NCBI GenBank assembly: GCA_902633535.1
Contig: CACPGM010000006.1
Span: forward strand, 1-19,146
Length of the DNA stretch: 19,146 bases
Direction: 5' to 3'
From: an uncultured Pelagibacteraceae bacterium
GTDB lineage: Bacteria; Pseudomonadota; Alphaproteobacteria; Pelagibacterales; Pelagibacteraceae
Part shown: in pieces, positions 11,176-17,994 of the stretch
Layout of the letters: every line of letters begins with the position of its first letter
Numbering within the stretch: the first letter of the stretch is position 1
Notes under the pieces: model-generated
What the model was told of the DNA's origin: nothing
The model's input: the letters and a program-made list of their open reading frames with translations, nothing else
The model's database searches: none
Position numbers and translations under genes: made by a program

Positions 11176-11529
11176 TTATTTTTTATTAAGTTTATTGTTA
11201 TGTCCTCTCATAAAAGTTAAAATCAAACAACCTTTTTTTGTGTGAGATGAATGCGAACTATTTGGTTCAAAAGATATAAAATCTCCCTTTTTAAAAATTG
11301 TACCATCCGAGTCAATTAGCTCACCTTCTAATATTAAAAATTCTTCATAACCAGTATGAAAGTGTAGAATTGTTTTAGTTCCAGGTTCTAATTTTGATAC
11401 ATATGTTCCAAAGTTTGTTTTCTCATCAAAACTAATTTTATGCCAGGACCAACCCTTTACTGGATCACCATATTTATTAAAAGGTTCAAATTTTAGCTGA
11501 TTTAATTTTGTTATTTTTCTCTTATTCAT
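11176..11529 (-). CDS. Cupin-domain protein
   Basis: The 117-aa single-domain protein carries both cupin motifs. Motif 1 is PGTKTILHFHTGYEEFLILEG, with His56, His58 and Glu62 as metal ligands. Motif 2 is GDFISFEPNSSH, with His93. It resembles the ChrR-type cupins (anti-sigma or small-molecule binding/dioxygenase-like). The N-terminal part, with FNKYGDPVKGWSWHKISFDE, is outside the barrel. It is first in the cupin-racemase-hypothetical group. A long inverted repeat (11548-11605) sits just upstream of its start and may affect its expression. Substrate is unknown. Confidence 0.85.
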   Translation of the reverse strand: MNKRKITKLNQLKFEPFNKYGDPVKGWSWHKISFDEKTNFGTYVSKLEPGTKTILHFHTGYEEFLILEGELIDSDGTIFKKGDFISFEPNSSHSSHTKKGCLILTFMRGHNNKLNKK

Positions 11530-11547
11530 AAAATAAAAGAATAGATT

Positions 11548-11605
11548 ATTGGCTATAAAATTAAATCAATTCTTAGTTTAAGAACTAAAATATTTTATAG
11601 CCAAT
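11548..11605. repeat. Long inverted repeat, perfect 14-bp arms, between csp and the cupin gene
   Basis: ATTGGCTATAAAAT at 11548-11561 has its exact reverse complement at 11592-11605. The 30-nt loop contains a second small palindrome, TTAGTT (11573-11578) and AACTAA (11583-11588) around TAAG. It occupies most of the 93-bp gap between the csp stop and the cupin start. No U-run follows the stem on the minus strand, so it is not a textbook intrinsic terminator. It could still end or protect the csp transcript, or act as an operator or leader hairpin for the cupin gene. Confidence 0.7.
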
Positions 11606-11622
11606 TAATGATAGTGTGAAAA

Positions 11623-11829
11623 TTATGCAGTTTTTAAGTTAACTGCTGAAGGACCTTTAGGACCATCTTCAACATCGAAAGTCAAAGCTTGACCCTCATC
11701 TAAACCGTTCATACCAGCATCTCTCACAGCTGAAACATGTACAAACACATCTTTTTCTTTATCTTCTCGTTCAATAAAACCAAAACCTTTAGTTGGATTG
11801 AACCATTTTACTTTTCCTTGTAGACTCAT
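11623..11829 (-). CDS. Cold-shock family RNA/ssDNA-binding protein
   Basis: The 68-aa protein is a single cold-shock domain. RNP1 is KGFGFI at 14-19 and RNP2 is VFVHVS at 28-33, both intact, with GKVKWFN at the N-terminus. The C-terminal half, [23 protein letters not shown], is normal for alphaproteobacterial CspA-type proteins. It binds single-stranded RNA and acts as an RNA chaperone. It stands alone between two intergenic gaps of 93 and 114 bp, large for this window, and its G+C is visibly higher than that of the flanking genes, as expected for a highly expressed protein. Confidence 0.96.
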   Translation of the reverse strand: MSLQGKVKWFNPTKGFGFIEREDKEKDVFVHVSAVRDAGMNGLDEGQALTFDVEDGPKGPSAVNLKTA

Positions 11830-11888
11830 ATTTATCTTCTTTTTTTGTTATATTAATTTATTACTTATAATTAAGTAATTCAGCTTTC

Positions 11889-11913
11889 TTTATAATTTAG
11901 AGGGTTTTGTCAA
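11889..11913 (-). promoter_or_regulatory. Candidate promoter of the cold-shock gene
   Basis: On the minus strand a perfect TTGACA (11908-11913) is followed by TATAAA (11889-11894). The spacing of 13 bp is short of the optimal 17; a shifted -10 inside the AT-rich run would restore 15-16 bp. The leader would be about 50 nt, a place where cold-shock genes often carry regulatory RNA structure. Confidence 0.35.
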
Positions 11914-11943
11914 CTAAATTGATATTAATTAGGTATTTTTATT

Positions 11944-12411
11944 CTAATAGTTGTCTATTTGTTTTGTTAAATAGATGGAATTTTTATCTAATTTATAGTG
12001 CGCAAAAGGTTCACAAGGTAAAAAATTACTTTTATTAAACAATTTTCTTGCTGGAATAAAAAAATCACCTGCCCCTGTTTCAATACTAAGCCTTTTAATA
12101 TTTAATTTTTTTGCCTCTTCAATTAAATAATTAATGACTTTGATGCCATTCCCTTTTTTTCTAAAATCATCATGAACTCTGATCGATTTAAATTCACCAT
12201 GGTTTTTTTCTAAAAATTTCAGGGCTCCGCAGCCAAATAGTTTTTCATTTTCCCATAAACTCCAAAATTTAATTGATGGAATCTTTAAACCAGGAATATC
12301 CAAAACGTGAGCACTTCCTTCAGGAGATGCAGCTCTTAATTCAATAAAATGCTTTGTAAGAAGTTCATTAACCTCTGAATTGTCAAAATTTCCCTCTACT
12401 GATTTAATCAT
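11944..12411 (-). CDS. GNAT-family N-acetyltransferase
   Basis: The 155-aa protein shows the GNAT core: CGALKFL (beta 4), SIRVHDDFRKKGNGIKVINYLIEEA with the acetyl-CoA pyrophosphate loop RKKGNG, then LSIETG and FIPARKLFNKSNFLPCEPFAHY. This C-terminal pattern is like the YsnE-type subfamily of small acetyltransferases. The acceptor cannot be predicted. Its ATG abuts the purK stop (TAAATG), so it is the third gene of a purE-purK-GNAT operon; a role in purine synthesis is not implied by sequence. Confidence 0.85.
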   Translation of the reverse strand: MIKSVEGNFDNSEVNELLTKHFIELRAASPEGSAHVLDIPGLKIPSIKFWSLWENEKLFGCGALKFLEKNHGEFKSIRVHDDFRKKGNGIKVINYLIEEAKKLNIKRLSIETGAGDFFIPARKLFNKSNFLPCEPFAHYKLDKNSIYLTKQIDNY

Positions 12412-13458
12412 TTATATCAAAGTTGTAATGTGACCCATTTTTCTTTTTTCTTTTATCTCTTTTTTTAAATAATCAAAGAAAAATTCATTGTCTTTAAATT
12501 GAAAATTTTGTCTATAAGGTTCTATTTGATGTCCTATCAAATTTATCATTTTTGCATTAGATAATTTCTTTAATGGAATTTTTTCTAAAGAACAAACTGC
12601 CCTAACATGATTTTCAAATTGACTTACATTGTAAGCATTAATTGTTAAGTGGCCGGAGTTATGTACTCTTGGAGCTATTTCATTTACATACAAGTTTTCA
12701 TTTCGATCAATAAAAAACTCTACACACAATGTTCCTATATACTTTAATTCTTCAGCTATAGTAGTTGCCCACTCAGTTGATTGATTTAATATTTTTTTAC
12801 TTACTTCTGCAGGAATTTTTGAATGATTAAGTATTTGATTTTGATGAGTATTCTCTATTGGCTCATATATTCCATAGTTATTATTTCCAAACCTTGTAAC
12901 AATTACAGAAATTTCTTTTTTGAGTTTAACAAGTTTTTCAAGCACATATCCTTTTGAAAAATCTAAATTTAAATTATCAAGATCAGTTATTTTTTTAATT
13001 GGGTATTGTCCTTTTCCATCGTACCCCATAGTTGTAGTTTTTAAAATTCCAGGAAGAAAATCCTCTAAGGTTTCAATATCAGATTTTTTTTCAATGCCCA
13101 CATACCTGGTTGTTCTAATATTAAGTTTATTCACAAAATCTTTCTCAGCTAATCTATGTTGGATTAATCTATTTACAGATGGTTTTGGTAAAACTTTTTT
13201 TAGTTTATTAATTTCATTAAGTGTATCAAAAGGAATATTTTCGAATTCATAGGTAATCAAATCAACTTTATTGATAAACTCAATAATTTTTTCTTTATCA
13301 TTATAACTTCCAAATATAAAATCATCACTAAAATTTTGTGCTGGTGCATCTGGGTCATCAGAATAAATGGTTGTTCTAATATCTAATTTTTTTGCAGCAA
13401 CAGACAGTAAGCTTCCAAGCTGACCACCACCAATAATTCCTAAATTAATTTCTGGCAT
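12412..13458 (-). CDS. purK: N5-carboxyaminoimidazole ribonucleotide synthase
   Basis: The 348-aa ATP-grasp enzyme has GGGQLG at 10-15, the TYEFENIP segment, KTTTMGYDGKGQY of the ATP lid, and the C-terminal NEIAPRVHNSGHLT, all typical of PurK. It converts 5-aminoimidazole ribonucleotide, bicarbonate and ATP to N5-CAIR in de novo purine synthesis. Length is normal for the family. It follows purE by 3 nt, and its product is the substrate of PurE. The GNAT gene starts directly after its stop. Confidence 0.96.
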   Translation of the reverse strand: MPEINLGIIGGGQLGSLLSVAAKKLDIRTTIYSDDPDAPAQNFSDDFIFGSYNDKEKIIEFINKVDLITYEFENIPFDTLNEINKLKKVLPKPSVNRLIQHRLAEKDFVNKLNIRTTRYVGIEKKSDIETLEDFLPGILKTTTMGYDGKGQYPIKKITDLDNLNLDFSKGYVLEKLVKLKKEISVIVTRFGNNNYGIYEPIENTHQNQILNHSKIPAEVSKKILNQSTEWATTIAEELKYIGTLCVEFFIDRNENLYVNEIAPRVHNSGHLTINAYNVSQFENHVRAVCSLEKIPLKKLSNAKMINLIGHQIEPYRQNFQFKDNEFFFDYLKKEIKEKRKMGHITTLI

Positions 13459-13461
13459 GTT

Positions 13462-13953
13462 CTATTTAGGATTTTTTTTAACAGATTTTGTTTGTAAATA
13501 TCGCCAGTTATTTAGTTTTTTTTTTATATGAGAGTCATTATTTGCAATTATAGAAGCAGCTAATAATGCAGCATTTATTGCCCCATCTTCTCCAATAGCC
13601 AAGGTGCCTACTGGAACTCCTTTTGGCATTTGAACAATTGATAATAAACTATCCAATCCTTTTAATTTTTTACTCTCCATAGGTACACCCAAAACAGGAA
13701 TTGATGTTAATGCCGAAATCATACCTGGTAAATGTGCTGAACCACCTGCACCAGCAATTATTACTCCAATATTGTTTTTTGCAGCTGAACTTGCAAATTT
13801 ATACATTCTTTCTGGGGTTCTATGGGCTGAAATTATTTTAATCTCAAATTTTATTCCCATTTTTTTTAGGATTTTAGCTGATAATTGCATAGTTTTATAG
13901 TCAGATTGGCTACCCATTACTATTGCAACTTTAAGTTTTTTATTATTTTTCAT
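13462..13953 (-). CDS. purE: N5-carboxyaminoimidazole ribonucleotide mutase
   Basis: The 163-aa protein carries all class I PurE signatures: GSQSD at 14-18, SAHRTPERM at 42-50, and the IAGAGGSAHLPGM loop at about 66-78. It moves the carboxyl group of N5-CAIR to give CAIR. Presence of purK next door marks the bacterial two-step route. It is the first gene of the minus-strand operon and is divergent from the M19-like operon over 103 bp. Confidence 0.97.
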   Translation of the reverse strand: MKNNKKLKVAIVMGSQSDYKTMQLSAKILKKMGIKFEIKIISAHRTPERMYKFASSAAKNNIGVIIAGAGGSAHLPGMISALTSIPVLGVPMESKKLKGLDSLLSIVQMPKGVPVGTLAIGEDGAINAALLAASIIANNDSHIKKKLNNWRYLQTKSVKKNPK

Positions 13954-14028
13954 GATTTTGTAAGTGCAATCTTTATTTCAAAATTAAATCAGAATTTCAA
14001 TAAAATAAATAGTATTTAAAAAAACATA

Positions 14029-14055
14029 TTGGTATGATTTGTAATTATTTACCAA
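14029..14055 (+). promoter_or_regulatory. Candidate extended -10 promoter and small inverted repeat before the M19-like operon
   Basis: TGGTATGAT at 14030-14038 fits an extended -10 (TGn then TATGAT), which can work without a good -35. Transcription would start about 12-15 nt before the ATG at 14057. TTGGTA (14029-14034) and TACCAA (14050-14055) form 6-bp inverted arms covering the -10 and the start region, a possible operator or leader hairpin. Confidence 0.45.
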
Positions 14056-14056
14056 A

Positions 14057-15022
14057 ATGAAATTTAAAATAGACAACCTTCAGTACTGTAATTGGTCAAG
14101 AAAAATTTTTGAAATAAACCGAGAAGCTGGTTTGGATGCAGTACATGTAACTATTGTATACCATGAGGATTTTGATGAATTTTTAATTGAAATTAAAAAG
14201 TGGGAAAAATTATTTACAGATAATTCAGATCTAATTTTTTTAGGAAAAAGTTATAAAGATATTGAAAAAGCTAATAAAGAAAATAAAACAGCTATTTTTT
14301 TTGGTTTCCAAAATTGCTCACCTATAGAGGATGATATTAATCTTGTTGAAAAAATACACCAACTTGGATGTAAATTTATGCAACTGACATATAATAATCA
14401 GTCTTTGTTAGCCACAGGGTGTTATGAAAAAGTTGACAGTGGTGTAACAAATTTTGGTCGTGAAGTAATTAAAGAGATGAATAGAGTGGGCGTTGTCGTT
14501 GATATGTCTCACTCTGCAGAAAAAAGCACATTTGATGCCATAGAAATAAGTGAAAAACCTATAGCAATCACACACGCTAACCCTTCTTTTTGGCACGCAG
14601 CAAAAAGGAATAAATCTTCTGAATTACTTAAAACTCTAAGTGACAGTGGTGGGATTTTAGGATTGTCACTTTATCCACATCATCTAAAAGATAATACAAA
14701 TTGTTCGATTGATAGTTTTTGTGAAATGGTTGCAAGAACTGCAGAAATAATGGACATGAATAATATTGGTATTGGTTCCGATCTTTGTCTAAATCAACCT
14801 GATGAAATTGTTGATTGGATGAGAAATGGCACTTGGTCAAAAAGTAAAAATTATGGAGAGGGATCAAAAAACAAACCAGGCTTTCCAAAACAGCCCCAGT
14901 GGTTTGAAGATGCTAGAGGTTTTAAAAATTTGGAAAAAGGTTTAAAAAAAGTTGGTTTTTCAGATACTGAGACTAATGGGATACTTGGAAACAATTGGTA
15001 TAATTTTTATAAAACTATTTAA
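14057..15022 (+). CDS. Peptidase M19 (renal dipeptidase)-like protein with incomplete metal site
   Basis: The 321-aa protein matches the TIM-barrel M19 family over its length, most clearly the subfamily that I recall beside the dimethylglycine genes dgcAB in Pseudomonas (PA5396 type). Shared blocks include FGFQN, QLTYNNQSLLATGCYE, FGREVIKEMNRVGVVVDMSH and IGIGSDL. In canonical dipeptidases zinc is held by an N-terminal HxD, a bridging Glu, two His 21 residues apart and an Asp. Here His152, His173 (exactly 21 apart) and Asp242 remain, but the N-terminus reads IDNLQYCNW without HxD and the Glu position is Gln85. A normal two-zinc dipeptidase is therefore doubtful. It leads a four-gene operon, 2 nt before the next start, and probably acts on a small amide or amine compound. 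Confidence 0.82.
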   Translation: MKFKIDNLQYCNWSRKIFEINREAGLDAVHVTIVYHEDFDEFLIEIKKWEKLFTDNSDLIFLGKSYKDIEKANKENKTAIFFGFQNCSPIEDDINLVEKIHQLGCKFMQLTYNNQSLLATGCYEKVDSGVTNFGREVIKEMNRVGVVVDMSHSAEKSTFDAIEISEKPIAITHANPSFWHAAKRNKSSELLKTLSDSGGILGLSLYPHHLKDNTNCSIDSFCEMVARTAEIMDMNNIGIGSDLCLNQPDEIVDWMRNGTWSKSKNYGEGSKNKPGFPKQPQWFEDARGFKNLEKGLKKVGFSDTETNGILGNNWYNFYKTI

Positions 15023-15024
15023 AT

Positions 15025-16686
15025 ATGAATATAAAATTACGAGATCCAAATATAATAATGAAATTATCAAGACTTGGCTCTTTCCATCAATCTCGATTGT
15101 CTTTTTTACGAAGTTTTTTAAGCGAGTTTAAAGATTGGGATTATAAAAGAGATTTGTTTGATTTAGATGAGAAGGGATATGGTACTGCAGTTTATTCTTT
15201 TAAAAAAAAAGATAGAGTTTACTCACTAGTTTGCTTTGCAAATAAAATTGATGATAATGATAGATCAGACAGAGTAATAGCGACTAAATGGGATGCTGCA
15301 TTTACTCTGCATGATGGTGTTCCTCTTAAAAAAGACATTGAAAGACTTAGAAATGAAGTTCCAAAACAAGAAATTGGAAGATTGTCTTATAAAGAATTAA
15401 CCTTATCTAGAGCTAATAAGTCAGTACGAGTTTTTGATCATGTTGTTGAAAACTTAAGTAAAGGAATTCAGCCAGATTTAAATTTATTAGAAAAAGTAGG
15501 ATATCTATATAGAACAACGGCAGTTTATGGATCTGGTAAATTTGGACTAGCGGATCGTTTTAGAATTAAGAACAGAGAGGAAATAAACGGTCCTTTTAGA
15601 TTAGAAATGATGTTAGTTTATTTAGTTAGACAGTTTACTTTTGATCAGGTAAATCATGTTGCAAAAAATAAAAATCCAAAATTTGCCATTAAACTTGATC
15701 CAAAAATTTGTAAAAATCTTGGAATAGGAAACTCAACAGGTTTAGGTATGGCGCCTTTTATTGTTAATCATCCAACATTATTGAATAATTGGATATTTTG
15801 TCGAGAAACAGCTTTAAAAAAAATAAGGGAATTAAAAAATGTTAAAGCTAAAGATGCAAATTTATTCATTAATTGTGTGAGAAATTCCATCAAAAATATC
15901 ACTAGCTGGAATACTGAGAGTGAGTACCAGCTTAATAAGATTAAACTTTTACTCGAAGATGTTAGAAAATTACTAAATTACTTGGAAATACAATTTAATT
16001 TTAAAAAAGATTATCCCTTTAATGAACTTTACCTATGGTTGGAAAAAGAAACTTGTGAAGAATGTATAGAATATATTGTGTCTATTATGATGGAACCATT
16101 TGGTGAAATTATACAGCCTCTTATTAAGAATATGAGCTCTGACGAGGAAAAACATTTCAATATTCCAACTGATAGAACATTGGGAGATTTAAAGATTATT
16201 TTAGAAAAAAAATACTCGAATATTTTAACTATTGATTTTGAAAAAAAAGAAAATCACAAAAAATTTTGGTTCATTTCAAAAAATAAAGAAGAACCTAGAA
16301 TTGCTGATCGTTTTGAAGAACAAGGGTCAGATTTGGAACAACCTCTAGCTATCGCAAGAGACATAAATAGATTGTATAATGAATTATTATTATTTAAAAA
16401 AAATTTAAAAGTAAGTCAGTTTTTAATTGATCATGAAGACCTAAGGCATGTGATCAGAAGAGCGTTTATAATTGAGAAATTTCCATATTCAGAAATTCAA
16501 GATAATACAATAAGCGAGAATATTGTCCCGATTGACATGTTAAGATTAAAGCTGTCTTTTTTTGGGGCGTTAAAGTTTGATCCAAGATCTGATAAATGGC
16601 TAAGAATATGCATGTTCCAAGGTGCGCCACTTCCAAATGAGCTAAAAAATTATGATGAACAATGGGTTTATAAATCTCATAATTAA
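15025..16686 (+). CDS. Conserved-looking protein of unknown function, 553 aa, in M19-like/DUF3726 operon
   Basis: I cannot assign a named family. The protein has no signal peptide and no membrane helix, so it is probably cytoplasmic. Regions that look constrained are LSRLGSFHQSRLSFLRSF at 14-31, LEKVGYLYRTTAVYGSGKFGLADR at 155-178, a Gly-rich NLGIGNSTGLGMAPFIVNHP at 231-250 and the C-terminal SFFGALKFDPRSDKWLRICMFQGAPLP. Acidic or charged helical segments fill the middle (about 260-420), including ETCEECIEYI with two cysteines. The Gly-rich segment could bind a nucleotide or phosphate, but it is not a P-loop. It lies 2 nt after the M19-like gene and 3 nt before the DUF3726 gene, so the proteins are likely to work together. 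Confidence 0.8.
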   Translation: MNIKLRDPNIIMKLSRLGSFHQSRLSFLRSFLSEFKDWDYKRDLFDLDEKGYGTAVYSFKKKDRVYSLVCFANKIDDNDRSDRVIATKWDAAFTLHDGVPLKKDIERLRNEVPKQEIGRLSYKELTLSRANKSVRVFDHVVENLSKGIQPDLNLLEKVGYLYRTTAVYGSGKFGLADRFRIKNREEINGPFRLEMMLVYLVRQFTFDQVNHVAKNKNPKFAIKLDPKICKNLGIGNSTGLGMAPFIVNHPTLLNNWIFCRETALKKIRELKNVKAKDANLFINCVRNSIKNITSWNTESEYQLNKIKLLLEDVRKLLNYLEIQFNFKKDYPFNELYLWLEKETCEECIEYIVSIMMEPFGEIIQPLIKNMSSDEEKHFNIPTDRTLGDLKIILEKKYSNILTIDFEKKENHKKFWFISKNKEEPRIADRFEEQGSDLEQPLAIARDINRLYNELLLFKKNLKVSQFLIDHEDLRHVIRRAFIIEKFPYSEIQDNTISENIVPIDMLRLKLSFFGALKFDPRSDKWLRICMFQGAPLPNELKNYDEQWVYKSHN

Positions 16687-16689
16687 TTT

Positions 16690-17301
16690 ATGAAATCTTT
16701 AAGTGAAATAGAAACGACATCTAAAAGAGCTAGTCGTGCAGTTGGATTTTCTTGGGGCATAGCTGAAGAAATAGCAAAAAGCATTAGGTTGCTAGAATTA
16801 TTTGGTTTCACAGGAATAAAAAATTTAAATAAATATTATAAATTTATAAACAAAAAAAAATTTGAAAATTTAACAATTATTAAGAAAAATAATAAATCAA
16901 ATAAATTATCTTTTTGTCCAATAAATTTAGGAGTACGTTTTTTAGATCAAATTAAATCACTTGAGTCTTTAAAAAAGATTACTTTTTATAAAATAGCCCA
17001 CCCAATATTATTTTTACCTTTTTTGAGCAGAGGTTCAGAAATAATTGGAAAAAGAATATTATTAAAATTTGAAAAAAATACTTTTTTATTAAACTTTAAT
17101 GTAAATATTTTATCTAAACTTTCAAAAAAAGAATTTCCATTAATTGCAAACAAAGCTGAAGTATGTTTTTTAGAAAACAAAGACTCTTTTACTGAAAAAG
17201 AATGGAAAAACCTTTACAAATTATCTGAAAATACGTTTGTAGAAGAAACAGAAAGCTTAAAACAAGGTGCGGCTGGTGCTGGATTGACTGATAATGATTG
17301 A
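16690..17301 (+). CDS. DUF3726 family protein
   Basis: The 203-aa protein starts SLSEIETTSKRASRAVGFSWGIAEEIAKSIRLLELFGFTG and ends with ETESLKQGAAGAGLTDND at the stop codon. This N-terminal helix pair and the Gly-rich tail with a terminal LTDND are what I associate with DUF3726. The central part is Lys/Asn-rich and poorly conserved. The function of DUF3726 is unknown to me. The N-terminus faintly recalls the helical start of LDH2/malate-type oxidoreductases, which is speculation. It is third in the operon; the next gene starts 8 nt before its stop. Confidence 0.75.
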   Translation: MKSLSEIETTSKRASRAVGFSWGIAEEIAKSIRLLELFGFTGIKNLNKYYKFINKKKFENLTIIKKNNKSNKLSFCPINLGVRFLDQIKSLESLKKITFYKIAHPILFLPFLSRGSEIIGKRILLKFEKNTFLLNFNVNILSKLSKKEFPLIANKAEVCFLENKDSFTEKEWKNLYKLSENTFVEETESLKQGAAGAGLTDND

Positions 17302-17455
17302 TGATGACGATATTCAAGAAAGAGATTTGAAAGATTTAGATAATATTTGTGATGAATGCAAGGATGAACATGAGAGTGTTTCTCAAAACTTAATTCTTAC
17401 AGGTTTTAAAATTTGTAAATCTTGCAGGGTATCAAAAACTATTTTTCCAATTTAA
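17294..17455 (+). CDS. Small CxxC/CxxC putative zinc-ribbon protein, 53 aa
   Basis: An ATG at 17294, overlapping the DUF3726 gene by 8 nt, opens a 53-codon frame ending in TAA at 17455. The peptide begins MIDDDDIQER and has two cysteine pairs, CDEC at residues 19-22 and CKSC at 41-44, separated by 18 residues, which suits a one-zinc ribbon or rubredoxin-like knuckle. The N-terminus is strongly acidic and the C-terminal part (KSCRVSKTIFPI) basic. Cys spacing and translational overlap support a real gene. It may be a small zinc or electron-transfer partner of the upstream proteins. The stop shares TTAA with the stop of the opposite-strand Yip1-like gene. Confidence 0.7.
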   Translation: MIDDDDIQERDLKDLDNICDECKDEHESVSQNLILTGFKICKSCRVSKTIFPI

Positions 17456-17994
17456 ATTTGATTGATTGGCATTGCACTCATTCTACTCATAACAAAAGAA
17501 ATAGATAAAAAAGCTATTATTAAAAAAGATAAAAAAACAATTCCAAAAGATTTAAAATTTGATCTAAGATTTAATATGTGTTTAGTAGAAATTATTAATG
17601 CAGCAAAAATCCAAAATTGAGTTAAAAAAATTATAGGAATCATTAGCTCAGGAGTTATTGCAAAGAATCTTAACAAGCCAGGAGCATGTGCAAACCCAAC
17701 AGCAGTTAATACTTTTTTAAAAGAGACTGTTGTTTGTTTATCTGGAAAAAGTTTAACCCCAATTACATAAATAAATACAGTCCAAACTAACCAAGTTAAA
17801 ATCGCTGTAAGACCCGATGTAGCAATAGCAGTTTTTACAATTGTATTAGCAGCCACTGCACCCGCAATTCCGTCTAAAATCATAATTAAACCAGCAAAAT
17901 AAATTGCAGCTTCACCAAAATTTTTATTATCTGTGTAAAGAGTTTTATCTAATTTAATAGATTTAAAGATGATATTTAAGAATTCACCAAACAT
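17452..17994 (-). CDS. Yip1-like integral membrane protein
   Basis: The 180-aa protein has about five hydrophobic helices, after an amphipathic N-terminus MFGEFLNIIFKSIKLD. VLTAVGFAHAPGLLRFFA near residues 94-111 is the pattern common in bacterial Yip1-domain proteins. The second and third helices (AAIYFAGLIMILDGIAGAVAA and onwards) are Ala/Gly-rich. Its cellular role is unknown. The ATG directly follows the TAA of the 34-aa membrane peptide upstream (TAAATG), so the two are probably translated together. It is tail to tail with the zinc-ribbon gene, with overlapping stops. Confidence 0.75.
   Translation of the reverse strand: MFGEFLNIIFKSIKLDKTLYTDNKNFGEAAIYFAGLIMILDGIAGAVAANTIVKTAIATSGLTAILTWLVWTVFIYVIGVKLFPDKQTTVSFKKVLTAVGFAHAPGLLRFFAITPELMIPIIFLTQFWIFAALIISTKHILNLRSNFKSFGIVFLSFLIIAFLSISFVMSRMSAMPINQI

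Noticed and set aside
12920..13252. 110-codon open frame antisense to purK
   Set aside because: It lies wholly within purK, whose motifs are intact; Ser/Phe-rich translation is typical of antisense of Lys/Glu-rich genes.
14408..14888. Two open frames antisense to the M19-like gene
   Set aside because: Both overlap conserved M19 blocks and have unnatural composition.
16986..17180. 64-codon open frame antisense to the DUF3726 gene
   Set aside because: No motif, no plausible start signal, fully inside a real gene.
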